DNA of 19,250 nucleotides from CAZOWW01 sp964583765 (GTDB lineage: Bacteria > Actinomycetota > Actinomycetes > Actinomycetales > Kineosporiaceae). Every line of letters starts with the position of its first letter. Positions within the stretch are counted from its first letter, which is position 1. The notes beneath the pieces were generated by a model. That model did not search any database. It was given only the letters and a program-made list of their open reading frames with translations, and was not told where the DNA came from. The stretch lies in NCBI GenBank assembly GCA_964583765.1, contig CAZOWW010000111.1, forward strand, positions 1-19,250, in the 5' to 3' direction. Shown here piece after piece: positions 13,054 through 19,250 of the stretch. Position numbers and translations under genes: made by a program.

Positions 13054-14065
13054 GGCGCGCCACCACTCTCTGCAGAAGGATGAAGGCGAACAGCAGCCCG
13101 CCGATGAAGATCCGGGTCCACCAGGAGCTCAACGTGCCCTGGAAGGTGATGATCGTCTGGATCAGGCCGAGCACCCCCACCCCGAGCACGGTCCCGAGCA
13201 CGTACCCGGAGCCCCCGGTGAGCAGGGTCCCGCCGATCACCACGGCCGCGATGGCGTCCAGTTCCATGCCCTGGGCGTGCAGGCTGTAACCGGAGAGCAT
13301 GTAGAAGCTGAGCAGCACACCGCCGAGCGCCGAGCAGAACCCGCTGACCGTGTAGACGGCCACCCGCGTCGCGGCCACGGGCAGGCCCATCAGCAGCGCG
13401 GCGTCCTTGTTGCCGCCGACCGCGTACACGTTGCGCCCGAAGCGGGTGTAGGCGAGCACCACCGCCGCGACCAGCACCACGAGCAACGAGATCACGACGT
13501 TCACCGAGACGAACAGGTCCCCGAGGCGTAACCGCTCCTGGGCGACCGAGGTCCAGAAGTGGTCCGTGATCGAGATCGAGTCGTTGTTGATCAGGTGCGC
13601 GAGCCCGCGTGCCAGGAACATCCCGGCCAGGGTGGCGATGAACGGCTGGACGTCGAAGAAATGGATCATGCACCCCATGCCCAGCCCCAGGAGCGTGCCG
13701 ACCAGCAGCACCAGGGGGAGCACGACTCCCGCGGGCCAGCCGTCACGCAGCAACGAGGCCGTGATCACCGTCGTCAGCGCGACCACGGCCCCCACGGAGA
13801 GGTCGATCCCGCCACTCATGATCACGAAGGTCATCCCGACCGCGACCACCAGCAGGAACGAGTTGTCGATGAAGACGTTCAGCAGCACCTGGGTGTCCGC
13901 GAAGTCCGGGTAGTTCAGGGCCCCGGTCAGGTACATGACCACGAGCAGGACTCCGGTCGCGAGCACCGGGATGTGCCGACGGTCCAGGCGTGGTCCCCGG
14001 GCCCGTCCACCCTTGGCGGACGGCGAGGTGGGGGGCGTCAGGACAGGCAACTGGGTCTCGGTCAC
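13043..14065 (-). CDS. Sugar ABC transporter permease, YjfF type
   Basis: This 340-aa inner-membrane permease of the ribose/galactose (BPD_transp_2) family has about ten hydrophobic segments. They include IPVLATGVLLVVMYLTGAL, NSFLLVVAVGMTFVIMSGGI (followed by the hallmark DLSVGAVVAL), QPFIATLAGMFLARGLAHL, and late SGFCSALGGVLLSFYMLSGY and MELDAIAAVVIGGTLLTGGS (the EAA-like loop contacting the ATPase). It pairs with the adjacent permease as a heterodimer, as in the YtfQRT-YjfF galactofuranose transporter and the Shewanella AraUVWZ arabinose transporter. The GTG start overlaps the previous stop as GTGA. Context assigns it to arabinose import; furanose preference is possible but unproved. Confidence 0.9.
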   Translation of the reverse strand: MTETQLPVLTPPTSPSAKGGRARGPRLDRRHIPVLATGVLLVVMYLTGALNYPDFADTQVLLNVFIDNSFLLVVAVGMTFVIMSGGIDLSVGAVVALTTVITASLLRDGWPAGVVLPLVLLVGTLLGLGMGCMIHFFDVQPFIATLAGMFLARGLAHLINNDSISITDHFWTSVAQERLRLGDLFVSVNVVISLLVVLVAAVVLAYTRFGRNVYAVGGNKDAALLMGLPVAATRVAVYTVSGFCSALGGVLLSFYMLSGYSLHAQGMELDAIAAVVIGGTLLTGGSGYVLGTVLGVGVLGLIQTIITFQGTLSSWWTRIFIGGLLFAFILLQRVVARRAD

Positions 14066-15129
14066 GCCGACACCTCCACGACATCACCGGTAACGGGGGG
14101 CAGCGCGTCCGGCGTGGCGGCCGGGGGATTCCGGCGTCTGCGCCGCGGAGCGATCCGGGCCCGGAAGGCCGGCGACTGCACCAGGCACAGGATGAGCACG
14201 ACGATCGCTTTGAAGAGCTGGGTCGCGTCGGTGGGCACCCCGATCGTGACGATCGTGATGTCGAGTGTGGTGATGATCACCGAGCCCAGCACGGTGCCGG
14301 CGATGGAGAAGCGGCCGCCGTCCAGCGAGGTCCCGCCGATGACCACCGCGAGGATCGCGTCGAGCTCGATGAGCAGGCCCAGGTTGTTGCCGTCCGCGCT
14401 CGAGACGTTCGAGCTGTCGATCAGCCCGGCGATCCCGGCGACCAGACCGGCGAAGACGTAGGCGCCCCAGATGAGCCGGCGCGACTGGATCCCGGCGAGC
14501 CGACTGGCCTTGGGGTTGCCCCCCACCGACTCCAGCAGCAGACCGAGGGCCGTGCGTCTGGTGAGCACGGCCCCCGCGGCCACCACCACGGCCGTGAGCA
14601 GGACGCAGATCGGCAGGGTGAGCACGTAGCCCGTGCCGATCGAGTTGTAGGTGTTGGAGGTGAGGGTGATGATCTGACCGCCGGTGATGAGCTGGGCGAC
14701 GCCGCGACCGGCCACCATGAGGATCAGCGTGGCGATGATCGGCTGGATCCCCAGCACGGAGACGAGCAGCCCGTTCCACAGCCCGGCCATGAGCGAGACC
14801 ACCAACGCCAGCAGCACGCCCACGGCGACCGCGGCGAGGGTGTCCTGGTGGTCCTGCTTGCTGATCCACAGACAGGCCACGGCCGCGGAGATGGCCATCA
14901 CGGAGCCCACGGACAGGTCGATCCCCGCGGTAGCGATCACGACGGTCATGCCCAGGGCCACGAGGGTCAGCGGGGTGGCGTCACGCAGGATGTCGATCAA
15001 CGATCCGTACAGGTGCCCGTCCCGGATCTCGATCGAGAGGAACCCGTGCGAGAACCACAGGTTGGTCAGGACGAGCAGCACGAGGACGGCCGACGGCCAC
15101 ACCAGTCGGCTGCCGAGCAGCCGCTTCAT
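14062..15129 (-). CDS. Sugar ABC transporter permease, YtfT type
   Basis: This 355-aa permease of the same family has segments such as LVWPSAVLVLLVLTNLWFSH, PLTLVALGMTVVIATAGIDL with DLSVGSVMAISAA, IIATLILMVAGRGVAQLITG, LPICVLLTAVVVAAGAVLTR, and the conserved IELDAILAVVIGGTSLDGGR followed by IAGTVLGSVIITTLDITI. The C-terminus ends in a basic and Pro-rich tail (APRRRRRNPPAATPDALP). The ATG at 15129 overlaps the ATPase stop as ATGA and has GGAGGGG upstream. The longer open frame beyond it is an artefact antisense to nothing but in the ATPase gene. It is expected to form the translocation pore with the YjfF-type partner. Confidence 0.92.
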   Translation of the reverse strand: MKRLLGSRLVWPSAVLVLLVLTNLWFSHGFLSIEIRDGHLYGSLIDILRDATPLTLVALGMTVVIATAGIDLSVGSVMAISAAVACLWISKQDHQDTLAAVAVGVLLALVVSLMAGLWNGLLVSVLGIQPIIATLILMVAGRGVAQLITGGQIITLTSNTYNSIGTGYVLTLPICVLLTAVVVAAGAVLTRRTALGLLLESVGGNPKASRLAGIQSRRLIWGAYVFAGLVAGIAGLIDSSNVSSADGNNLGLLIELDAILAVVIGGTSLDGGRFSIAGTVLGSVIITTLDITIVTIGVPTDATQLFKAIVVLILCLVQSPAFRARIAPRRRRRNPPAATPDALPPVTGDVVEVSA

Positions 15130-16658
15130 GCCGCCCCTCCGTCGGCGATCACCTGGGTGAGGGAGTCCACGGTCAGCCCTTCCTGGTTCTCCAACTGGCG
15201 GACCACCCGGTGGTCGCGGAGCACCGCGATCCGGTGCGACAGCCGGAGTACCTCCTCGAGTTCGGCGCTGATGAACAGCACGGCCATGCCCTCCAGGGCC
15301 AGCCGGGTCAGCAGGCGTTGGATCTCCGCCTTGGCCCCCACGTCGATGCCTCGCGTCGGCTCGTCGACGATGAGCAGCCGCGGTCGGGTGATCAGCCAAC
15401 GGGCCAGCAGCACCTTCTGCTGGTTACCCCCGGACAGCTCGCGGACCGGACGTTCCGGGTCCGCGAGCCGGATGCCCAGCAGGTCCACGTACTCCTGGAC
15501 CAGCTCGTCCTGCCGACGTCGCGGCAGCGGCCGGGCCCAGCCGCGGGCGGCCTGGAGGGCCAGGATGATGTTCTCGCGGACCGTGAGGTCCTCGATCAGC
15601 CCGTCGTTCCGCCGGTCCTCCGGACAGAACGCGATCCGGCGGGCCATCGCGTCCCGGGGGCCGTGCAGGGTCACGGCCTGGTCGTCCATGCGCAGCCGGC
15701 CACGGTCGGGACGGTCGGCGCCGAAGAACAACCGGGCGATCTCGGTGCGGCCCGAGCCCAGCAGACCGGCGAGCCCCACCACCTCGCCGGAGTGCACGGT
15801 CAGGTCGAAGGGCTCGATGGCGCCCGTACGACCCAGCCCTTCCGCAGCGAGAACGGCCTCGCGGTTCTCGCCGTCGGCGCCGTCGGGACGCACGGAGAGC
15901 TCCTGCAGTTCCTCCAGAGCCTCCCGCTCGCGCCCGAGCATCTTGCCGACGAGCGCCACCGGCGGGAGTTCGGCCACCGGGTACTCCCCGATGAGCTTCC
16001 CGTTCCGCAGGACGGTCATCCGGTCGGCGATCTCGTAGACCTGGTCGAGGAAGTGCGAGACGAAGAGCACCGCCACGCCGTCCGTCTTGAGCTGGCGGAT
16101 CACCCGGAAGAGCTCGGCGACCTCGGCCGCGTCCAGGCTCGACGTGGGCTCGTCGAGGATGAGCACCCGGGCGTCGACGTCCAGCGCCCGGGCGATGGCC
16201 ACCATCTGCTGGATCGCGATGGAGCAGGAGCCCAGCGCGGCGTTCACGTCCAGATCGCCCAGGTGCAGGCGTTCGAGGAGTTCCGTGGCCCGCCGCCGCA
16301 TGGCACTCCAGCGCACCAGGGGCCGGGTCCCCGGCTGGCGCCCGATGAAGATGTTCTCCGCGATCGACAGATTCGGGCAGAGATTCACCTCCTGGTAGAC
16401 GGTGCTGATACCGCACTGCTGGGCCTGCCCCGGTCCGCTGAAGCGGACCGGGCGGCCTTCCAGCTCGATGCGCCCGTCGTCCACGTCGTAGACACCGGTG
16501 AGCACCTTGATCAGGGTCGACTTGCCCGCGCCGTTCTCGCCCATGAGCGCATGGACCTCACCGGGCAGCAGGCGGAAGTCGACGCCGTCCAGGGCCACGA
16601 CTCCGGGGAACGCCTTGCGGATCCCGCTCATCGTGAGAACTGGCTCGTGCCGGGACAT
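15126..16658 (-). CDS. Sugar ABC transporter ATP-binding protein (two nucleotide-binding domains)
   Basis: This 510-aa protein has the tandem layout of the AraG/RbsA/MglA/YtfR group. The N-terminal domain has Walker A GENGAGKSTLIK, Q-loop VYQEVNLCPNLS, a signature stretch GSCSIAIQQMVAIARAL (degenerate, as is usual here) and Walker B VLILDEPTSSLD. The second domain has a relaxed Walker A (GLLGSGRTEIARLFFGA), a canonical signature LSGGNQQKVLLARWL and Walker B LLIVDEPTRGIDVGAK. It powers pentose import at the cytoplasmic face. The ATG at 16658 is preferred over one five codons upstream because AAAGGAGG lies 4 nt before it. It follows a 272-nt gap after the binding-protein gene. Confidence 0.95.
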   Translation of the reverse strand: MSRHEPVLTMSGIRKAFPGVVALDGVDFRLLPGEVHALMGENGAGKSTLIKVLTGVYDVDDGRIELEGRPVRFSGPGQAQQCGISTVYQEVNLCPNLSIAENIFIGRQPGTRPLVRWSAMRRRATELLERLHLGDLDVNAALGSCSIAIQQMVAIARALDVDARVLILDEPTSSLDAAEVAELFRVIRQLKTDGVAVLFVSHFLDQVYEIADRMTVLRNGKLIGEYPVAELPPVALVGKMLGREREALEELQELSVRPDGADGENREAVLAAEGLGRTGAIEPFDLTVHSGEVVGLAGLLGSGRTEIARLFFGADRPDRGRLRMDDQAVTLHGPRDAMARRIAFCPEDRRNDGLIEDLTVRENIILALQAARGWARPLPRRRQDELVQEYVDLLGIRLADPERPVRELSGGNQQKVLLARWLITRPRLLIVDEPTRGIDVGAKAEIQRLLTRLALEGMAVLFISAELEEVLRLSHRIAVLRDHRVVRQLENQEGLTVDSLTQVIADGGAA

Positions 16659-16930
16659 CGCGCCTCCTTTCACCTGCTTGCCCGGGTGCCGGTGAGGGAC
16701 CGTTCACCCCGGGCCTTCGCTGGGGACTACCTGCTGGGGAATTCCTGGTACCTGGGACTGCTGAGCACTGGGAACTACTCGGCACTGGGGACCACTGGGA
16801 ACTGCTGCTTCCCGGGCATCCCGGGGTCCTGGGGAGGGTCCCGGGGACTACTTGCCGGGGACCGACCGCCGAGGACCGCCGGCCGGCGGGTGCCGGCCGG
16901 AGGCCCTCCACGGAGGAACCACCTGTCAGG
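16659..16930 (-). repeat. Non-coding spacer with degenerate tandem-like repeats
   Basis: The 272-nt gap between the binding-protein and ATPase genes is filled with irregular copies of a unit like CTGGGGACTAC (plus-strand sense) at 16720, 16734, 16752, 16768, 16785 and 16795. Further variants continue toward 16860 as CCCGGGGACTAC and CCGGGGACC. CACTGGGAACT occurs exactly twice (16766-16776 and 16793-16803). Spacing varies from 10 to 18 nt. No ORF on either strand is convincing here. It is presumably transcribed as part of the operon. Confidence 0.7.
16879..16900 (-). terminator. Intra-operon hairpin after the binding-protein gene
   Basis: CCGGCCGGC (16879-16887) and GCCGGCCGG (16892-16900) form a 9-bp stem with a GGGT loop, 30 nt past the binding-protein stop. 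With CCTCCACGGAGG at 16905-16916 it could act as a partial terminator or mRNA stabiliser. This is a common way to make more binding protein than membrane components. Confidence 0.55.
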
Positions 16931-17890
16931 TCAGTACTTGCGCGACGGGAGCGCCGCCTTCGCCTGGTCCTGCGTGAAGGTGGTCTCGGTGGTCACCACG
17001 CGCTTCGGCACGGCCTCTCCGGCGACGACCTTCTTGGCCAGGTCCATCAGTTGTGGGCCGAGGAGCGGGCTGCACTCGACGATGTAGTTGATCTTGCCGT
17101 CGGCGAGTGCCTGCATGCCGTCGTGCACCGCATCCACGGTGATGATCTTGATGTCCTTGCCGGGCACCTTGCCCGAGGCCTCGATGGCCTCGATGGCGCC
17201 GAGACCCATGTCGTCGTTCTGCGCGTACAGGACGTCGATCTTCGGGTTGGCCTTGAGGAGGGCCTCCATGACGATCTTGCCCTGCGCCCGGGTGAAGTTG
17301 CCGCTCTGCGACGCGATCACCTTGAGGTGGGGGTTGGACTTGATCACATCGGCGAAGCCGGCCTTGCGGTCGACCGCGGGGGCCGAACCGACGGTGCCCT
17401 CAAGCTCGACGACGTTCACGTCCTGGGTCGCGTCCTTGTACTGGTCGACCAACCACTGGCCGGCCTTCTGGCCCTCGACGGTGAAGTCGGAGCCGAGGAA
17501 GGACGCGTAGAGGGAGGTGTCCGTCGAGTCGATCGCACGGTCGGTGAGGATGACCGGGATCTTCGCGTCCTTCGCCTCCTTGAGCACCGTGTCCCACCCG
17601 GACTCGACGACCGGCGAGAAGGCGATCACATCCACCCGCTGCGCGATGTACGAGCGGATGGCCTTGATCTGATTCTCCTGTTTCTGTTGCGCGTCGGAGA
17701 ACTTGAGGTCGACTCCCGCGTCCTTGGCCGCCTCCTGGATCGACTTCGTGTTGGCCGTACGCCAGCCGCTCTCGGCGCCGACCTGGGCGAACCCCATCGT
17801 GATCTTGCCGCTCTTGGCGCCGCCACCGCATCCGGCCAAAGCCGCCACGAGAACACCGCAGACGAGCGCCAAAGGAACTCTCTGGACCAA
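16931..17890 (-). CDS. Sugar ABC transporter substrate-binding lipoprotein, YtfQ type
   Basis: The 319-aa type I periplasmic-binding-fold protein has a lipoprotein signal peptide with lipobox ALAGC (Cys 21). The mature part opens with KITMGFAQVGAESGWRTANT, a signature of the YtfQ/AraU branch. It continues with IRSYIAQRVDVIAFSPVVES, IPVILTDRAIDS, VVELEGTVGSAPAVDRKAGF, VLYAQNDDMGLGAIEAIEAS and IIECSPLLGPQL-like ligand-cleft sequence (YIVECSPLLGPQLMDL). It is expected to be tethered outside the membrane and to capture arabinose, perhaps in furanose form. The start is TTG (17890), chosen because GGGAGG lies 4 nt upstream and the signal peptide begins right there. The LacI-type operator at 17940 lies about 50 nt upstream. 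Confidence 0.94.
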   Translation of the reverse strand: MVQRVPLALVCGVLVAALAGCGGGAKSGKITMGFAQVGAESGWRTANTKSIQEAAKDAGVDLKFSDAQQKQENQIKAIRSYIAQRVDVIAFSPVVESGWDTVLKEAKDAKIPVILTDRAIDSTDTSLYASFLGSDFTVEGQKAGQWLVDQYKDATQDVNVVELEGTVGSAPAVDRKAGFADVIKSNPHLKVIASQSGNFTRAQGKIVMEALLKANPKIDVLYAQNDDMGLGAIEAIEASGKVPGKDIKIITVDAVHDGMQALADGKINYIVECSPLLGPQLMDLAKKVVAGEAVPKRVVTTETTFTQDQAKAALPSRKY

Positions 17891-17939
17891 CGTTCCTCCC
17901 TGGGTGAGTGCCCCGCCGGGCCGGTCGGGGCAGTTGGAC

Positions 17940-17953
17940 TGTTAGCGCTAACA
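17940..17953. promoter_or_regulatory. LacI-family operator upstream of the arabinose operon
   Basis: TGTTAGCGCTAACA is a perfect 14-bp palindrome with the central CG typical of LacI-family operators. It lies between the regulator gene and the binding-protein TTG. On the minus strand GTCAAC (17970-17965) and TAACAG overlapping the operator could be weak -35 and -10 boxes 17 bp apart, which would make the bound regulator block RNA polymerase. The operator is seen; the promoter assignment is tentative. Confidence 0.82.
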
Positions 17954-18015
17954 CTGGTGAGTTGACGAGTTATTGGCATTCCTCGGGAGGGCACCGTCCT
18001 CCGCGCCACATACAG

Positions 18016-19200
18016 TCAGTTCGGCGGTCCGGGACATCTCGGGGGACAGGAACTTTCCCGTACCACCAGATCGGGCTCGACGATGCTGCGGGCGATTCCG
18101 TGTCTCTCTCCGTCTATCTGGGCCCGCAGGAGGTCGAACGTGCGTTTGCCCACCTTCTGGAAGTCCTGGCGGACCGTGGTGAGCGGCGGTGAGAAGTACG
18201 CGGCCTCGGGAACATCGTCGAACCCCACGAGACTGATGTCGCCGGGGACCTCGACCCTCGCCTCCCGCAATGCCCGGAGCACCCCGAAGGCCATCTGGTC
18301 GTTGGCCACGAAGATTGCCGTGGGCAACGGCCCGGTCAACAACTCCCTCATGATCTCGTAGCCCGAACGCGGGCTCCAGTCACCGTGCAGCGGCTCGGGC
18401 GCTTCCACCCCGGCCGCGGCGAGTGCCTGGACCCAGCCCTTTTCCCGCCCCTGAGCCTCCAACCAGTCGGGGGGTCCGGCGATGTGCCAGACGGTCCGAT
18501 GGCCGAGGGAGAGGAGGTGCCGGGTGGCCATGAACCCGCCCGCGCGCTGGTCCACCGCCACCGTCGGGAAGGACGGCGATCCGGCGCCCGACTCGACCGC
18601 CACCATGGGCACGGTGAGCGGCATCTGGCGCAGCGCACGTGCCGCCGAGACGTGCGGGGCGATCACAATGGCCCCCTCCACGGCATTTCCGCGCAGATTG
18701 TCGAGCGCCTCGGTGATCGACTGCCGGTTCAGGGTACGCAGGCTGACGATGTTGATCGAGTAGCCCGCCGGACGCGCGGCCTGCTCGATCCCGTACAGCG
18801 TGCTCGCCGGCCCGTAGAGGGTGGTGTCGAAACTGACCACCCCCAGAGTCGTGGATCGCCCGGTCGCCAGGGCACGAGCCGCGGTGTTGGGGTGGTAACC
18901 CAGCTCGCGAATCGCGGCGAGCACCCGTTCCCGGGTAGCGGCGGCCACGTTCGCGGTTTCGTTGAGCACCCGCGACACCGTCATGTGGGACACCCCGGCG
19001 AGGCGGGCCACGTCCTGCAGGCTGGGCCCTCGCCCTCGCACCGGCGGGCTCGACGCCGCCGGCGCCTGCGCACCGGAGTCCTCCACGGCGCCCGCACGCC
19101 GGGGGGCCGGGCCGGCGCCGGCGGACGCCGTCCCCGAGGCGGATCGGGGGGTGGGCGCGAGGTCCTCATCTACGGGAGAAGACCCAGGTCGGTCCGACAT
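18016..19200 (-). CDS. LacI family transcriptional regulator of arabinose genes
   Basis: The 394-aa regulator has a LacI helix-turn-helix, SLQDVARLAGVSHMTVSRVL (residues ~60-80), the hinge NTAARALATGRSTTLGVVSF, and a periplasmic-binding-like sensor domain with FVANDQMAFGVLRALREARV and SLVGFDDVPEAAYFSPPLTT near the end. It is about 55 residues longer than typical members because of an Ala/Pro/Gly-rich N-terminal leader before the DNA-binding domain. The ATG at 19200 is supported by GGAGGAGGT 3 nt upstream, so the leader is probably translated. Adjacency to the operator and the ara operon suggests a repressor relieved by arabinose or a pathway intermediate, taking the role AraC or AraR has elsewhere. 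The effector is inferred. Confidence 0.93.
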   Translation of the reverse strand: MSDRPGSSPVDEDLAPTPRSASGTASAGAGPAPRRAGAVEDSGAQAPAASSPPVRGRGPSLQDVARLAGVSHMTVSRVLNETANVAAATRERVLAAIRELGYHPNTAARALATGRSTTLGVVSFDTTLYGPASTLYGIEQAARPAGYSINIVSLRTLNRQSITEALDNLRGNAVEGAIVIAPHVSAARALRQMPLTVPMVAVESGAGSPSFPTVAVDQRAGGFMATRHLLSLGHRTVWHIAGPPDWLEAQGREKGWVQALAAAGVEAPEPLHGDWSPRSGYEIMRELLTGPLPTAIFVANDQMAFGVLRALREARVEVPGDISLVGFDDVPEAAYFSPPLTTVRQDFQKVGKRTFDLLRAQIDGERHGIARSIVEPDLVVRESSCPPRCPGPPN

Positions 19201-19244
19201 CGCACCTCCTCCGATCGCCTCGTCCGTGGGGCGTGGTGCGCAAT

Positions 19245-19250
19245 TGTTAG
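19245..19250. promoter_or_regulatory. Possible truncated second LacI-type operator at the window edge
   Basis: The window ends in TGTTAG, identical to the left half of the perfect operator at 17940-17953, 45 nt upstream of the regulator start. If the next bases are CGCTAACA this is an autoregulatory operator. Only six bases are visible, so chance is possible. Confidence 0.4.

Noticed and set aside
15130..15399. Longer N-terminus for the YtfT-type permease
   Set aside because: It lies inside the ATPase gene in another frame and is Arg/Pro/Gly-rich; ATG 15129 overlaps the ATPase stop and starts a normal permease.
16659..16930. CRISPR array
   Set aside because: The repeats are ~11 bp, imperfect and spaced 10-18 nt, with no unique spacers of CRISPR size and no cas genes.

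Overview
The window is high-GC DNA with GTG/TTG starts, strong third-position G/C bias, GC-rich hairpin terminators without U-tracts and many stop/start overlaps, all of which point to an actinomycete. I cannot fix the genus. Most of the right half is a conserved sugar-utilisation locus. The left half is a patchwork of small, poorly known and partly decayed genes lying on the 3' side of a tRNA-Tyr gene, a setting typical of an accessory region.

Layout. (1) 1-1.15 kb, plus strand: a GlxA-type AraC-family regulator with a DJ-1/PfpI-like domain. (2) 1.28-3.8 kb, minus strand: a probable operon of a small membrane protein, a membrane GGDEF diguanylate cyclase with an intact GGEEF and an RxxD I-site, and a TraB/GumN-like protein whose GTG start overlaps the cyclase stop. 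(3) 4.1-8.05 kb, accessory stretch: a coding-like C-terminal remnant, a HicBA toxin-antitoxin pair with two palindromic operator-like sites, two antisense-overlapping ORFs, a small ORF behind a leader that can form two mutually exclusive hairpins, a four-helix membrane protein, a cluster of three hairpins, a gene broken by one extra G, and small uncharacterised proteins. (4) 8.06-8.94 kb: tRNA-Tyr (GTA, minus strand) with its terminator, then a YajQ-family protein on the plus strand. (5) 9.0-19.2 kb, minus strand: a complete L-arabinose locus.

The arabinose locus reads, in transcription order: LacI-type regulator, periplasmic-binding lipoprotein (YtfQ type), double-domain ATPase (YtfR/AraG type), two permeases (YtfT and YjfF type), ribulokinase araB, ribulose-5-phosphate 4-epimerase araD and arabinose isomerase araA. 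The binding protein captures the pentose, the ABC transporter imports it, AraA makes L-ribulose, AraB phosphorylates it and AraD yields D-xylulose-5-phosphate. From the ATPase to araD each gene overlaps the next (ATGA, GTGA, 11 nt, GTGA), and araA follows after 16 nt, so this is one translationally coupled unit. A perfect 14-bp LacI-type operator (TGTTAGCGCTAACA) lies just upstream of the binding-protein gene. The last six bases of the window (TGTTAG) match its left half and may begin a second operator upstream of the regulator gene.

Most unusual features: the switch-like leader at 5514-5572; the hicAB operator pair with a possibly leaderless toxin mRNA; the three-hairpin element whose 28-bp core recurs inside a neighbouring coding sequence; and an irregular repeat array in the transcribed gap between the binding-protein and ATPase genes. 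No CRISPR array, insertion sequence, integrase or replication origin was seen.
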